Source: Planifilum sp021793745 (lineage in GTDB: Bacteria; Bacillota; Bacilli; Thermoactinomycetales; DSM-44946). Taken from it: a stretch of 64,000 nt of DNA. Positions 16,899-26,243 of this stretch are shown here, piece after piece. The stretch covers positions 11,451 through 75,450 of the forward strand of contig CALKAM010000024.1 of assembly GCA_937983105.1 (NCBI GenBank), read 5' to 3'. A program made the translations under genes and the position numbers. A model generated the notes under the pieces. The model saw nothing but the letters and a program-made list of their open reading frames with translations. It was not told the origin of the DNA and made no database searches. Numbering within the stretch: position 1 is the stretch's first letter; each line of letters starts with the position of its first letter.

Positions 16899-18578
16899 TT
16901 ACGCCGATATCCGGTTTTCCTGTCTCAAGCGGTTGAATGCCAACATCCCTTCCAGGATCAGCCACGCATTCAGGGCCAAAATGATGGTACCGACCACCAC
17001 CAGCAACAGGTTGCCCTGGTTGACAAAATCGATAATGCTGAGCACCATGGCGGACATCGTCATCACCACGATAAAGATCAGAGGAATCAGGGCGACGAGA
17101 TAGTTGCGTCCCCAGCGCCACAGGATCAGCGTCAGCACCAACAGGGACAAGCCGGCCGTCAGCTGGTTGGTGGTGCCGAACAACGGCCACAGGATCATTC
17201 CGCCGGCCCCCGGATTGGAGGGATCCGCCAGAAAGGCCAGCGCCGCACAGGTGATCAGGGTGACGACGGTGCTCACATCGATGTTTTGCAGCGACTTAAT
17301 CTTGTATTGTTCTCCGATCTCAGACAGGATAAACCGCTGCAGGCGCATCGAAGTATCCAGCGTTGTCGCGGCAAAGGCGATAACCATGATGGAGATAAAG
17401 GTGGTTCCGATCGACGGGGGAATCCCCAGGTTGGACAGCAAATTGCCGGCTCCCGTCACAAAGGCGGCCGTTCCGCCGCTGCTGGCCGATGCCCAAGTGG
17501 CGTAGTGCTCATTCCAGGCGTCAAAGGAGGCAAAACCCGCCGCGGTGGCCATGATGGCCGCGAGGGCCAGCATGCCTTCCCCCATCGCCCCGAAATAACC
17601 GACAAAGCGGGCATCCGTTTCCTTGTCAATTTGCTTGGAGCTGGTCCCGGATCCGACCAAACCGTGGAAACCGGAGATAGCCCCGCAAGCAACCGTGACG
17701 AACAGCAGCGGCAACAGCGGCGGCGCATCCGCCGGCGCCTCCCGGAATGCGGGAGCGATAAAGTCCGGATTTCCGGCGAACAGTCCCAGATATATGATAA
17801 TCAATCCCAGGAAGAGCATATGGGAGTTGATGTAATCCCGGGGCTGCAACAGAAGCCAGACGGGCAAGCGGGAGGCGATCGCACCGTAGATCAGCATGAT
17901 CAGCACCCACCACGCCGTGGAAGAAATGCCTCCGATCTCCTTCGGCAGCTCGACCGGGGCTGCCGCACTGGCGAAAATAAAGGCGAACAGGAGGATAAGG
18001 GCTATGATGGACGGCCAAAAAAGCCCTGCTCCCCGCTTGTAGACCAAGATTCCCACCGCGATGGCCACCGGCACCTGCAACCAGTACGGCAGCACACTGG
18101 ATGGAAAAGCATCAAACAGATTGGCAATGGTGACGGCAAACACCGCGTTCACCAACACCAACAGGAAAAAAATGATCAACAAAAACAGGTTCTTGGCGCG
18201 AGAACCGATCACCGTACGGGTGATCGACCCGATCGACTCACCCCGATTGCGGACCGAAGCCCAAAGCGTGCCGAAGTCGTGCATTCCGGCAAAAAAAATG
18301 GTTCCCAGGGTCACCCACAAAAGCGCCGGCCCCCAGCCCCAGATCATCGCGATGGCCGGACCGACGATCGGCGCAGCTCCTGCCACCGAGCTGAAATGGT
18401 GCCCCCAGAGAACAAACTTGTTGGTAGGGACATAATCCACCCCATCTTGAAACTCGTGAGCCGGAGTTCGAAAACGGGGATCCAGCCGGTATACCTTGTC
18501 GGCCAAATACTTCGAATAAAACCGATATCCCAGAAAAAACAGGATAAGTACGCCGATTGCGACAACAAGCGGGCTCAT
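16899..18578 (-). CDS. cstA: CstA-family carbon starvation transporter
   Basis: A 559-residue membrane protein with about 14-16 helices. YVPTNKFVLWGHHFSSVAGA near residues 49-68 and GMHDFGTL are strong CstA signatures, as is GSGTSSKQIDKETDARFVGYFGAMGEG. CstA proteins import peptides or pyruvate; which applies here cannot be read from sequence. ATG at 18578 is preceded by AAGGAGGG. It is the first gene of the cstA/CC-tail/arsA-like operon. Confidence 0.93.
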   Translation of the reverse strand: MSPLVVAIGVLILFFLGYRFYSKYLADKVYRLDPRFRTPAHEFQDGVDYVPTNKFVLWGHHFSSVAGAAPIVGPAIAMIWGWGPALLWVTLGTIFFAGMHDFGTLWASVRNRGESIGSITRTVIGSRAKNLFLLIIFFLLVLVNAVFAVTIANLFDAFPSSVLPYWLQVPVAIAVGILVYKRGAGLFWPSIIALILLFAFIFASAAAPVELPKEIGGISSTAWWVLIMLIYGAIASRLPVWLLLQPRDYINSHMLFLGLIIIYLGLFAGNPDFIAPAFREAPADAPPLLPLLFVTVACGAISGFHGLVGSGTSSKQIDKETDARFVGYFGAMGEGMLALAAIMATAAGFASFDAWNEHYATWASASSGGTAAFVTGAGNLLSNLGIPPSIGTTFISIMVIAFAATTLDTSMRLQRFILSEIGEQYKIKSLQNIDVSTVVTLITCAALAFLADPSNPGAGGMILWPLFGTTNQLTAGLSLLVLTLILWRWGRNYLVALIPLIFIVVMTMSAMVLSIIDFVNQGNLLLVVVGTIILALNAWLILEGMLAFNRLRQENRISA

Positions 18579-18745
18579 GGTAGACCCTCCTTCACATTTC
18601 CATTCAGAAAGGAGCAGTACTTTTTCACATTTTTATCGTAATCTGAATCGTCCATCGGATCAAGAGCAAACTCCATGCGGCGCTTTCCTTCCACCCGCAA
18701 AAACCCGGGGAGGATCCTCCCCGGGGATGTCCGCCAAGTCGCACC

Positions 18746-19576
18746 TCAGCGCCTCATATTCCATTCATCGGTGGCGTAGCGATTTCGGACCAGTTCCTCG
18801 GCCAGTTCCTGTTCATAGGGGGTCAGATCCCCTTCCAAGAGGCGGATGTCCAGCCCCCGGACAAACCCCTCGGCAAAGGCCCTCTCCGCCTCCTCCAGGG
18901 ACACCGGCGATGGTCGAAGCTGATTGATCGCTACCGCCTTGCCCAAAAAGGTCCGCTTCATCCTTTCCTTGACCCGTTCCGAGGGAAATTTCAGCACATC
19001 GAACAGCAGATCAGCATCCAAATCGAGCAGGATGGAACCGTGCTGCAAAATCATCCCCCGCTGCCGGGTTTGGGCGCTCCCGGCCACCTTCCGTCCCTCC
19101 ACCACCAGTTCATACCAGGAGGGGGAATCGAAACAGGCGGCGGAGTCGGGGGAACCGTTTCGTGCCGCCGGCTCCTCGAGGGAAACCATCTCCGCCGACA
19201 ATCCGAGCCGGCGGAATCCCTCCAACAGCCCCGTGCTGATCAATCGGTACGATTGAATCACCGACGACGGCATCCCCGGAAGATTTTCCGGCGCGATGAC
19301 ACTGTAGGTCAGCTCCTTATCGTGCAACACGGCCCGACCGCCGGTAGGACGCCGAACCAATCCCACGCCCCGCTCCCGCAGTCGTTCCAGATCGACTTCC
19401 CGGGCCGCCCGTTGAAAGTATCCGATGGAGAGGGTGGGGGGCTCCCATCCGTAAAAGCGGATCGTCGGCGGAACCTTCCCCTCCCCCCCGGCGATGAGAA
19501 TCGCTTCATCGATAGCCATGTTTTCCGCACCGCTTCTCTTCCCGGTGCGGAGCAGGCGCCACACTTGCTCCGTCAA
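18746..19576 (-). CDS. lipM: Octanoyltransferase LipM
   Basis: Transfers octanoate from acyl carrier protein to GcvH in lipoate synthesis. The 276-residue protein has the biotin/lipoate ligase fold with RRPTGGRAVLHDKELTYS and the LipM-specific Cys148 in SAACFDSPSWYELVV, followed by GRKVAGSAQTR. That Cys distinguishes LipM from lipoate ligases such as LplJ. TTG at 19576 follows GGTGAGAG. LipM feeds the glycine cleavage system encoded at 24.7-28.7 kb; gcvH is not in the window. Confidence 0.92.
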   Translation of the reverse strand: MTEQVWRLLRTGKRSGAENMAIDEAILIAGGEGKVPPTIRFYGWEPPTLSIGYFQRAAREVDLERLRERGVGLVRRPTGGRAVLHDKELTYSVIAPENLPGMPSSVIQSYRLISTGLLEGFRRLGLSAEMVSLEEPAARNGSPDSAACFDSPSWYELVVEGRKVAGSAQTRQRGMILQHGSILLDLDADLLFDVLKFPSERVKERMKRTFLGKAVAINQLRPSPVSLEEAERAFAEGFVRGLDIRLLEGDLTPYEQELAEELVRNRYATDEWNMRR

Positions 19577-19636
19577 TCGCTCTCACCACTTCCTGTCAAG
19601 GTCCCATCCCCATTGTAGCCGGACATCGAGGGATCC

Positions 19637-20614
19637 TCAACCGCGGGCCGACGACTTCCACCGCTCCTTCAGCCACCGCACCACCTTTTCCACGGTCTGC
19701 TCAAAGGGGGTGGGGGTGTATCCCAGTTCCCGCACAGCCTTTTCGGAGGAATAATACAAGTTTCTTCCGCACAGCTTGGCCAGATCCCATGCCAGGGCCG
19801 GTTCCCGACCGCTGAGCAGCGCCTCCGCCTCCGCCATCAGAGAAAGGGGGATGGCCACCCGCCTCCGGAGAAGCCGGATTTTTCCCGGTTTTCCCGCCGC
19901 CTCGGCGATTCGTTGAAAGGCCTCGAGAAAGGAAAGATTGGTTCCGCCCAAAAGGTATCGTTCCCCCACCCTCCCCTTTTCCGCCGCCAGCAGATGCCCG
20001 CGGGCCACGTCCTCCACATCGACCAGATTCACCCCGCTGTCGGGGGCGATCGTGAGCCGACCCTTGGCCACGGCTGCAAAAAAGGAAGAGCTATAGGTGC
20101 GGATGCCGATGATGACCGTCGGATTGACCACGACCGCAGGAAACCCTTCCGCCGCCCGGTCCAAAACCGCTTCCTCCGCCTGCCGCTTGGCGATGGCGTA
20201 GCCGACGTTCAGCTCGTATCCGTTGAAGGGGAAGGTCTCGTCCGCCGGCTCCCGATCGGGAAGACCGACGGCCGCCGCGGAACTCGTGTAAATAAAGCGT
20301 TTGACATCGCTTCGTTCCGCTTCGGCGAGGAGGTTTCGCGTGGCTTCCAGATTGTTGGCAAACATCCGCTTCCGCAGGCGGCGCCCCCAGGTGACGTCCC
20401 CCGCCACATGAAAAACCCAATCGATGCCTCGACAAACATCCCGGATCGTTTCGGGGCGGGTCAAATCCCCGGTGACGCGACGGATCCCCTTCGGCAGATC
20501 GATGAGTTTGGAATCGGGCCGGTGCAGCAGGGTGATGTCATACCCCTGTTCGTGCAGGTGGTGAAGCAGATTCCTCCCGACAAAACCGGTTCCGCCCGTT
20601 ACCAGTACGCGCAT
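19637..20614 (-). CDS. NAD-dependent epimerase/dehydratase (extended SDR)
   Basis: A 325-residue extended short-chain dehydrogenase. The Rossmann motif TGGTGFVG is at residues 6-13, with YTSSAAAVG and YAIAK supplying the Ser-Tyr-Lys triad. It resembles dihydroflavonol-4-reductase/HpnA-like enzymes; the substrate is unknown. It begins 16 bases after the SDR gene upstream and is probably co-transcribed with it. Confidence 0.85.
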   Translation of the reverse strand: MRVLVTGGTGFVGRNLLHHLHEQGYDITLLHRPDSKLIDLPKGIRRVTGDLTRPETIRDVCRGIDWVFHVAGDVTWGRRLRKRMFANNLEATRNLLAEAERSDVKRFIYTSSAAAVGLPDREPADETFPFNGYELNVGYAIAKRQAEEAVLDRAAEGFPAVVVNPTVIIGIRTYSSSFFAAVAKGRLTIAPDSGVNLVDVEDVARGHLLAAEKGRVGERYLLGGTNLSFLEAFQRIAEAAGKPGKIRLLRRRVAIPLSLMAEAEALLSGREPALAWDLAKLCGRNLYYSSEKAVRELGYTPTPFEQTVEKVVRWLKERWKSSARG

Positions 20615-20629
20615 ATCCAGCCCCCCATC

Positions 20630-21397
20630 CTAGATCATGCGCCGCCCCGCCAGCCACAGACCGGCGTCGACGGTGATGCAGTCGCCGTTGATATACTCGG
20701 CCCGATCGGAAAGGAGGAAAGCCACCACGTCGGCCACCTCCTCCACCCGCCCCAGCCGACCGAGGGGGATGTGATCCAACAGCTGCTCCATCATCTCGTC
20801 GGAGAGGATCAGCTTTTCCGTGCCGCCGGTATTTTCGATCGGCCCCGGCGCCACGCAGTTGACGCGGATCCCGTACTTTTTGCCCCATTCCACCGCCAGG
20901 GTCTGACTCATCGCCAGCACGCCCGCCTTGGCCGCCGCGGAATGAACCACCCCCGCACAGCCGGTCCAGGCATAGGTGGCCACGATGTTGACAATGGATC
21001 CCTTTTCACCGGACGCAATCCATTCCTTCGCGACCGCCTGGGAGCAATACCAGGTCCCGTTCAGGACGATATCGATCACCGCATTCCACCCGTTGATGGA
21101 CAGATCCTCCGCATGAACGACAAAATTCCCCGCCGCATTGTTAACCAGATGGTCGATGCGGCCGAAGGTCTCCTTGGCCTTCCGCACCATTTCCGCCACC
21201 TGATCCGGATTGCGAACATCCATCGGTACGGTCAGCACCTGTCCCTCAAAGGTCTCCATTTCCCCCTTCGCCCGGTTCAGCTTTTCCTCATCCCGGCCGA
21301 TAATCACCACATGGGCGCCCTCCTGGCACAGCCGGGCGGCGATCCCCTTGCCGATCCCGCTGCTTCCTCCGGTGACGATCACAGTTTGCCCTTTCAT
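20630..21397 (-). CDS. SDR oxidoreductase, 2,4-dienoyl-CoA reductase-like
   Basis: A 255-residue classical SDR with TGGSSGIGKGIA (cofactor), NNAAGNF, and the segment ATYAWTGCAGVVHSAAAKAG. In this subgroup (Bacillus YkuF/FadH-like) the usual active-site Tyr is shifted and the conserved HSAAAKAG supplies Lys. It likely reduces an unsaturated fatty acyl-CoA with NADPH. ATG at 21397 is chosen since GGGAGG lies six bases upstream; a longer reading adds 14 unlikely residues. Confidence 0.85.
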   Translation of the reverse strand: MKGQTVIVTGGSSGIGKGIAARLCQEGAHVVIIGRDEEKLNRAKGEMETFEGQVLTVPMDVRNPDQVAEMVRKAKETFGRIDHLVNNAAGNFVVHAEDLSINGWNAVIDIVLNGTWYCSQAVAKEWIASGEKGSIVNIVATYAWTGCAGVVHSAAAKAGVLAMSQTLAVEWGKKYGIRVNCVAPGPIENTGGTEKLILSDEMMEQLLDHIPLGRLGRVEEVADVVAFLLSDRAEYINGDCITVDAGLWLAGRRMI

Positions 21398-21614
21398 GTT
21401 TAACCTCCCGTATCCCCTCGGTGTTGAATGATTCCTCATTCATCACGGGAAAGAGCCTAGAGCTTCCCCGCTCCGAGCCCTTGTGTGATAAACCCCTGTC
21501 GACCTCACAACGTTTAAAATTTCTGTCTTCCCGGCGACCTCCGGGGCGTCACTTTTAATCGTATTATCCTTCTGAAGAACCTGTCAACATCGGCGCCGGC
21601 CCCTCAACCCCCAG

Positions 21615-21649
21615 AAAAAAGCCCCACCCTTCATGGTGAGGTCTTTTTT
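21615..21649 (-). terminator. Terminator of the met transport operon
   Basis: Imperfect stem between AAAAAAGCCCCACC and GGTGAGGTCTTTTTT with a six-base loop, with T residues on the minus strand immediately after the metP stop. Confidence 0.75.
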
Positions 21650-21670
21650 CATCAGGCTGTCGATTTCCAA

Positions 21671-22348
21671 TCATGAATCCTTTTTCAACCGATCCGCCAG
21701 CCGGTTGCCCAGGACCTGAAGCCCCTGAACCAGAAGGATCAACAGCAGCACGGTCACATACATGACCTCCGCCTCATAACGCAAATGGCCAAAGCGGTAG
21801 GCCAAATCCCCCAACCCGCCGCCACCGACCAGCCCGGCCATGGCTGTCGCTCCGATCAGGCCGATGGTGGCGATGGTTAAACCCAAAACGATGGAAGGCC
21901 TCGCTTCCCGGATCATCACATGCCAGATAATGTCCCGGGTCCGGATCCCCATCGCTTCATAGGCTTCGATCACTCCGCGATCCACCTCGAACAGCGCCTG
22001 CTCCATCAACCGGGCGATATACGGAGCGGTGTACACAACCAGGGGAACGATCACCCCTTTGACCCCGATCGTCGTCCCCACCACCCACTTCGTGAAGGGC
22101 AGGATGAAGAAGAGAAGGATGATAAAGGGAATGGAACGGATCGTGTTGATGATCAAATTCAAGGTCTGGTAGAGGAATGGATTGGATCCGATCCGTCCCG
22201 GACGCGTCATCACCAGCAGCACACCCATGGGCAACCCGATGATCACGGAGAAAAACAGGGAGATTCCGACCATTTGAAACGTCTGCAACGTGGCCTCCCA
22301 GAGGGTGTCCCCCCATTGATCAAGAAATCTGCCGATTGCGCTCTGCAT
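21671..22348 (-). CDS. metP: Methionine ABC transporter permease
   Basis: A 225-residue permease with five membrane helices and the EAA loop (EAYEAMGIRTRDIIWHVMIREARPS region), typical of MetI/MetP. It pairs with the ATPase MetN and lipoprotein MetQ encoded upstream on the same strand. ATG at 22348 follows GAAGGGGTGATG and overlaps the metN end by 29 bases. Confidence 0.93.
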   Translation of the reverse strand: MQSAIGRFLDQWGDTLWEATLQTFQMVGISLFFSVIIGLPMGVLLVMTRPGRIGSNPFLYQTLNLIINTIRSIPFIILLFFILPFTKWVVGTTIGVKGVIVPLVVYTAPYIARLMEQALFEVDRGVIEAYEAMGIRTRDIIWHVMIREARPSIVLGLTIATIGLIGATAMAGLVGGGGLGDLAYRFGHLRYEAEVMYVTVLLLILLVQGLQVLGNRLADRLKKDS

Positions 22349-23354
22349 GCAACATCACCCCTTCGATCCGGACTCCCTGGTCCTGCAAAAAGAGAAGCGC
22401 CTTGTTGACCTCTTCCTCCTCGCCGGTGAAGTGAACCACCCACCGGCCCAGCGTCTGCCCCTTGAGATGAAGGATCCCCCCCGAAAGGAGACGGGGCAGC
22501 ACATCAAATCTTCTGCTGATCTGAGTCCAAAACGTTTCTCCGACGGAGGACGGGACGAACAGGGTGACGAGCCGCCCGGAATCGTCGCGCCGGGACAGCG
22601 ATCGGGGCAACGCGATCTGGAAAAGGCTGTTCACAAATCTTCTTGTCGTCTCATGAGCCGGTGAAGTGAAGATCTGGAGCACCGGACCGGATTCGACGAT
22701 CTGCCCCTTCTCCATGACCGCCACGCGGTCACAAACCTTTTGAATCACATTCATTTCATGGGTGATCAAGAGCATAGTGATACCGAACTCTTCATTGATC
22801 TTTAGCAGCAGTTCCAAAATCGCATCGGTGGTCTCCGGGTCCAGGGCGCTCGTCGCTTCGTCGCACAGAAGCACCTCCGGTTCATGGGCCAACGCCCGGG
22901 CGATCGCCACCCGCTGCTTTTGTCCACCCGAGAGCTGGCCCGGATAATCATCCCTTTTGTCCTCCAGCCCCACGACCGCCAAATATTTCTCCACCCGCTC
23001 CCGGATTTTCTCCTTCGGCACCCCCGACAGTTTCAGGGGGATCGCCATATTCTCATAAACCGTCGCCGTCTTTAACAGATGAAACCCCTGAAAAATCATC
23101 CCGATCTTCCGCCGGGTTTCTCTCAGCTGCCTGGGCGACAGGGTGCTCAGATCCACCCCATTCCATACCACCCTGCCGGAGGTGGGGCGTTCCAACAAAT
23201 TGATGCAGCGGATCAGCGTGCTTTTCCCGGCACCGCTGTATCCGATCACGCCGAAAATCTCTCCTTTTTTCAGTTCCAGAGAGACGTTTTTCAATGCATC
23301 CACTCGACCCATTTTTGTGACAAACGTTTTTGACACATTTTCCAACCGAATCAT
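22320..23354 (-). CDS. metN: Methionine ABC transporter ATPase
   Basis: A 344-residue ABC ATPase: Walker A GYSGAGKS, signature LSGGQKQRVAIARAL, Walker B VLLCDEATSALDP. The C-terminal 100 residues form the NIL domain that binds methionine for trans-inhibition in MetN proteins. The start is taken at the second of two adjacent ATG codons (23354), spaced well from AAAGGGTGAGG. Confidence 0.94.
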   Translation of the reverse strand: MIRLENVSKTFVTKMGRVDALKNVSLELKKGEIFGVIGYSGAGKSTLIRCINLLERPTSGRVVWNGVDLSTLSPRQLRETRRKIGMIFQGFHLLKTATVYENMAIPLKLSGVPKEKIRERVEKYLAVVGLEDKRDDYPGQLSGGQKQRVAIARALAHEPEVLLCDEATSALDPETTDAILELLLKINEEFGITMLLITHEMNVIQKVCDRVAVMEKGQIVESGPVLQIFTSPAHETTRRFVNSLFQIALPRSLSRRDDSGRLVTLFVPSSVGETFWTQISRRFDVLPRLLSGGILHLKGQTLGRWVVHFTGEEEEVNKALLFLQDQGVRIEGVMLHAERNRQIS

Positions 23355-23390
23355 CATCCTCACCCTTTACAAAGCGGCGTTCTGGACCGA

Positions 23391-24206
23391 TCACCAGGAA
23401 GGAACAACAGAACCTTTAAAGGTCTCTTCGACGAATTGCTTCACCTCTTCGGATTGGTAGGCGTTGATCAGCTTCTCGAGGACCGGATCCTCTTTGTTCT
23501 CTGTTCGCACCGCCAACACATTGACCCAGGGGGAATCCTCCGGCTCCATGAAGATGGCGTCGCGGGACGGCAGGAAGCCGTGCTCCACAGCAAAGTTGGT
23601 ATTGATCGCGGCGGCGGCGAATTCATCCAGCTGGCGGGGAATCTGCGCCGCCTCCAGTTCAACCAGTTCCAAATCCAGGGGGTTTTCAGCGATGTCGTTC
23701 ACCGTCGCATCGACACCGACGCCTTCCTTCAGCTTGATCAGCCCGGCCCGTTCAAACAGGAGCAACGCCCGCGCTCCGTTGGTCGGATCATTGGGCAGGC
23801 CGATTTTGTCCCCCTTTTTCAGCTGTTTGACGTCTTTGATTTGGTTGGAATAGATCCCCATCGGGAAATTGACGGTATCGGCAATCGCGACCAAATCCAG
23901 GTTCTTGTCCTTTTTCACCTGCTCTAAGTAGGGCTCATGCTGAAAGGAATTGACGTCGAGCTCCCCCTCGGCCAGGGCGATGTTCACCATCGGATAATCG
24001 TTAAACACTTTGATGTCAATCTCCAACCCGTCCTCGGCCGCCACCTCTTTCACCTTCTCCATGATTTGTTCATGGGGTCCGGCCGTCACCCCGATCACCA
24101 GCCGGTTCTCCTCCAGCGGCTTGCCGGTCCCGGCATCGGTGCTGCAACCGACAAGAGCGACGAGCAAAAGCGCGCTGATCAGTACCGGTATCCCGACTCT
24201 CTTCAT
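23391..24206 (-). CDS. metQ: Methionine-binding lipoprotein
   Basis: A 271-residue NlpA/MetQ-family substrate-binding protein. A lipoprotein signal peptide ends in LVGCS (acylated Cys near residue 21), and the body carries FNDYPMVNIALAEGELDVNSFQH, a hallmark of MetQ. It delivers methionine to MetN-MetP. ATG at 24206 follows AAAGGGTGA. It is the first gene of the operon and follows the SAM riboswitch. Confidence 0.95.
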   Translation of the reverse strand: MKRVGIPVLISALLLVALVGCSTDAGTGKPLEENRLVIGVTAGPHEQIMEKVKEVAAEDGLEIDIKVFNDYPMVNIALAEGELDVNSFQHEPYLEQVKKDKNLDLVAIADTVNFPMGIYSNQIKDVKQLKKGDKIGLPNDPTNGARALLLFERAGLIKLKEGVGVDATVNDIAENPLDLELVELEAAQIPRQLDEFAAAAINTNFAVEHGFLPSRDAIFMEPEDSPWVNVLAVRTENKEDPVLEKLINAYQSEEVKQFVEETFKGSVVPSW

Positions 24207-24434
24207 GTCCACTCACCCTTTACAGCGTATTTCGATGCGGATAACAGGAATTATGGCGACAGCCCGCCAGCGCCGCAGGTCCCGCTCGGTCCACCCTCTC
24301 GAAGGGAATCGGACAGGGAAGGAAGCGCCTCGGGCTTTTCTGCGAAGCGGACCCCTGAAAGGACGTGAGCCGTTGAACCCCGAGGACGAGGCAGGGCACT
24401 CTTTCCTCGCCTTTTCACCATCCGACTTAAGCCA

Positions 24435-24467
24435 TGAAAAATGCCCCTCTGAAAGACAGAGAGGCAT
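24435..24467 (-). terminator. Expression-platform terminator of the SAM riboswitch
   Basis: Minus-strand stem ATGCCTCTCTG/CAGAGGGGCAT followed by five T residues. Its 5' arm is complementary to AGAGAGGC at the aptamer edge, so SAM binding should favour termination. Confidence 0.85.
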
Positions 24468-24491
24468 GTGGATAACCGCTTCATCCCGCCT

Positions 24492-24605
24492 CTCTTATCT
24501 CTCAAAACGGATTCACCGTTTTGCAGGAATTAGCACCTTTCTTGCCAGGGCAAGAAGGTTGCCGGGCTTCATCGGGCCAGTCCCTCCGCCTACTCTGGAT
24601 AAGAG
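24492..24605 (-). ncRNA. SAM-I (S-box) riboswitch
   Basis: P1 arms CTCTTATC (24598-24605, minus reading) and GATAAGAG (24492-24499) enclose the canonical S-box core: AGAGTAGGCGGAGGGACTGG, GATGAAGCCCGGCAACC, GGTGCTAATTCCTGC and the P4 arm. It lies upstream of metQ-metN-metP and ends in a terminator, giving SAM-dependent repression of methionine import. Confidence 0.95.
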
Positions 24606-24653
24606 CGCAGTTCCATTATTCACCTGTTATTCCCATCAGAAAACTTTCACTTT

Positions 24654-24682
24654 ATTATACGGGATTCGAAACTTACCGTCAA
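24654..24682 (-). promoter_or_regulatory. Promoter of the met transport operon
   Basis: On the minus strand TTGACG (24677-24682) and TATAAT (24654-24659) are 17 bases apart, about 50 bases before the riboswitch. Confidence 0.85.
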
Positions 24683-24773
24683 CCGATGGTACCATCGGCT
24701 TCCCGGATCCCAGGCGGACTGAAGATCCCGGCGGACCTCAGCCCTTTCCCTCCGTTGTTTCACCGAAAAAGGT

Positions 24774-26243
24774 TCATCGGGCCGCTTCGCTTTTCTCCCA
24801 ACGCAATACGGGTTTCCGGGCGGCGGTCACCTCGTCGAGGCGCTTCACCACCGTGGTATGGGGAGCTTCCTGGACCCGTTCCGGGCTCTCCTCCGCCTCC
24901 CGGGCGATCTGGATCATCGCATCGATGAACCGATCGAGGGTCTCCTTGCTTTCCGTTTCCGTCGGCTCGATCATGAGACATTCATCGACGATCAGCGGGA
25001 AATAGATGGTCGGCGGGTGTATGCCGAAATCCAGGAGCCGCTTGGCCATATCCAGGGTTCTGACACCCAGCTTTTTCTGCCGCGTACCGGATAACACAAA
25101 CTCATGCTTGCAGTGCTTCGGATAGGGCAGATCGAAATAGGGGGCCAGCTTCCGCATCACGTAATTGGCGTTCAATACGGCATTCTCCGAAACCTGGCGC
25201 AAACCTTCCGGCCCCATTGTCCGGATGTAGGCATAGGCCCGGACCAGAATGCCGAAGTTGCCGTAAAACCCCTTCACCCGGCCGATGGATTGGGGCAGAT
25301 CCTCCTTCAGATAATATCCATCTTCCCCCTTCTCCACGACGGGAACAGGCAGAAACGGGGCCAGTTCCTCTTTGACGCCCACCGGACCGGCGCCGGGGCC
25401 ACCGCCTCCGTGGGGTGTGGTGAAGGTTTTGTGCAGATTGAGGTGGACCACGTCGAAGCCCATGTCCCCGGGCCGGGCGATGCCCAGGATGGCGTTGGCG
25501 TTGGCCCCATCATAGTAGAGGAGGCCCCCGGCCTGGTGGACGATATCGGCGATCTCCTGGATCTCCTCCTCAAACAGCCCCAGGGTGTTGGGGTTGGTCA
25601 GCATGAGGGCCGCCGTATCCTCGCCGACCGCTTTCCGCAGCGCCTCCACATCGACCAATCCCTTTTCATCGGAGGGGACGGTGACGGCTGTGAAACCGGC
25701 GACGGTGGCGCTGGCGGGGTTGGTTCCGTGGGCCGAATCCGGAACGATCACTTTGTCCCGCCCGGTATCTCCGCGGCTTTCGTGGTAGGCCCGGATCATC
25801 ATCAGGCCGGTCCACTCCCCCTGGGCACCGGCGGCGGGTTGCAGCGTGACCCGGTCCATTCCGGTGATCTCCGCCAAATATTGCTGCAGTTCGTACATCA
25901 TTTGCAGGGCGCCCTGAACCGTCTCCTCCGGCTGGTAAGGATGGATCCGCGCAAAACCGGGAAGCCGGGCCACGTCCTCGTGCACTTTGGGGTTATACTT
26001 CATGGTGCAGGAGCCGAGGGGGTAGAAGCCGTTGTCCACCCCGTAATTGCGCCGGGAAAGGTCGGTATAGTGACGGATCAGGTCCGGTTCGGACACCTCC
26101 GGCAGTTCGGGAGGAGTATCGCGGAGAAACTCCCGGGGCAGCACCTCCTCCGGCTCGACCGCAGGAACATCCGGTTTCGGCAAACTGTAGGCGACACGGC
26201 CCGGTTTGCTAAGTTCAAAGATCAACTTTTTCTCCCGATTCAC
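24774..26243 (-). CDS. gcvPB: Glycine decarboxylase subunit 2 (P protein)
   Basis: The 489-residue PLP-binding half of the two-subunit glycine decarboxylase. The cofactor Lys lies in HLNLHKTFTTPHGGGGPG (about residue 273), and YPLGSCTMKYNPK is also diagnostic. With GcvPA it decarboxylates glycine and loads the aminomethyl group on GcvH. GTG at 26243 overlaps the gcvPA stop as GTGA. Last gene of the gcv operon. No clear terminator was found before the met promoter region. Confidence 0.96.
   Translation of the reverse strand: MNREKKLIFELSKPGRVAYSLPKPDVPAVEPEEVLPREFLRDTPPELPEVSEPDLIRHYTDLSRRNYGVDNGFYPLGSCTMKYNPKVHEDVARLPGFARIHPYQPEETVQGALQMMYELQQYLAEITGMDRVTLQPAAGAQGEWTGLMMIRAYHESRGDTGRDKVIVPDSAHGTNPASATVAGFTAVTVPSDEKGLVDVEALRKAVGEDTAALMLTNPNTLGLFEEEIQEIADIVHQAGGLLYYDGANANAILGIARPGDMGFDVVHLNLHKTFTTPHGGGGPGAGPVGVKEELAPFLPVPVVEKGEDGYYLKEDLPQSIGRVKGFYGNFGILVRAYAYIRTMGPEGLRQVSENAVLNANYVMRKLAPYFDLPYPKHCKHEFVLSGTRQKKLGVRTLDMAKRLLDFGIHPPTIYFPLIVDECLMIEPTETESKETLDRFIDAMIQIAREAEESPERVQEAPHTTVVKRLDEVTAARKPVLRWEKSEAAR

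Noticed and set aside
16830..18641. 603-codon open frame on the plus strand
   Set aside because: Antisense to cstA; its composition (many His/Gln/Arg/Gly) is typical of mirror frames and it has no ribosome site.
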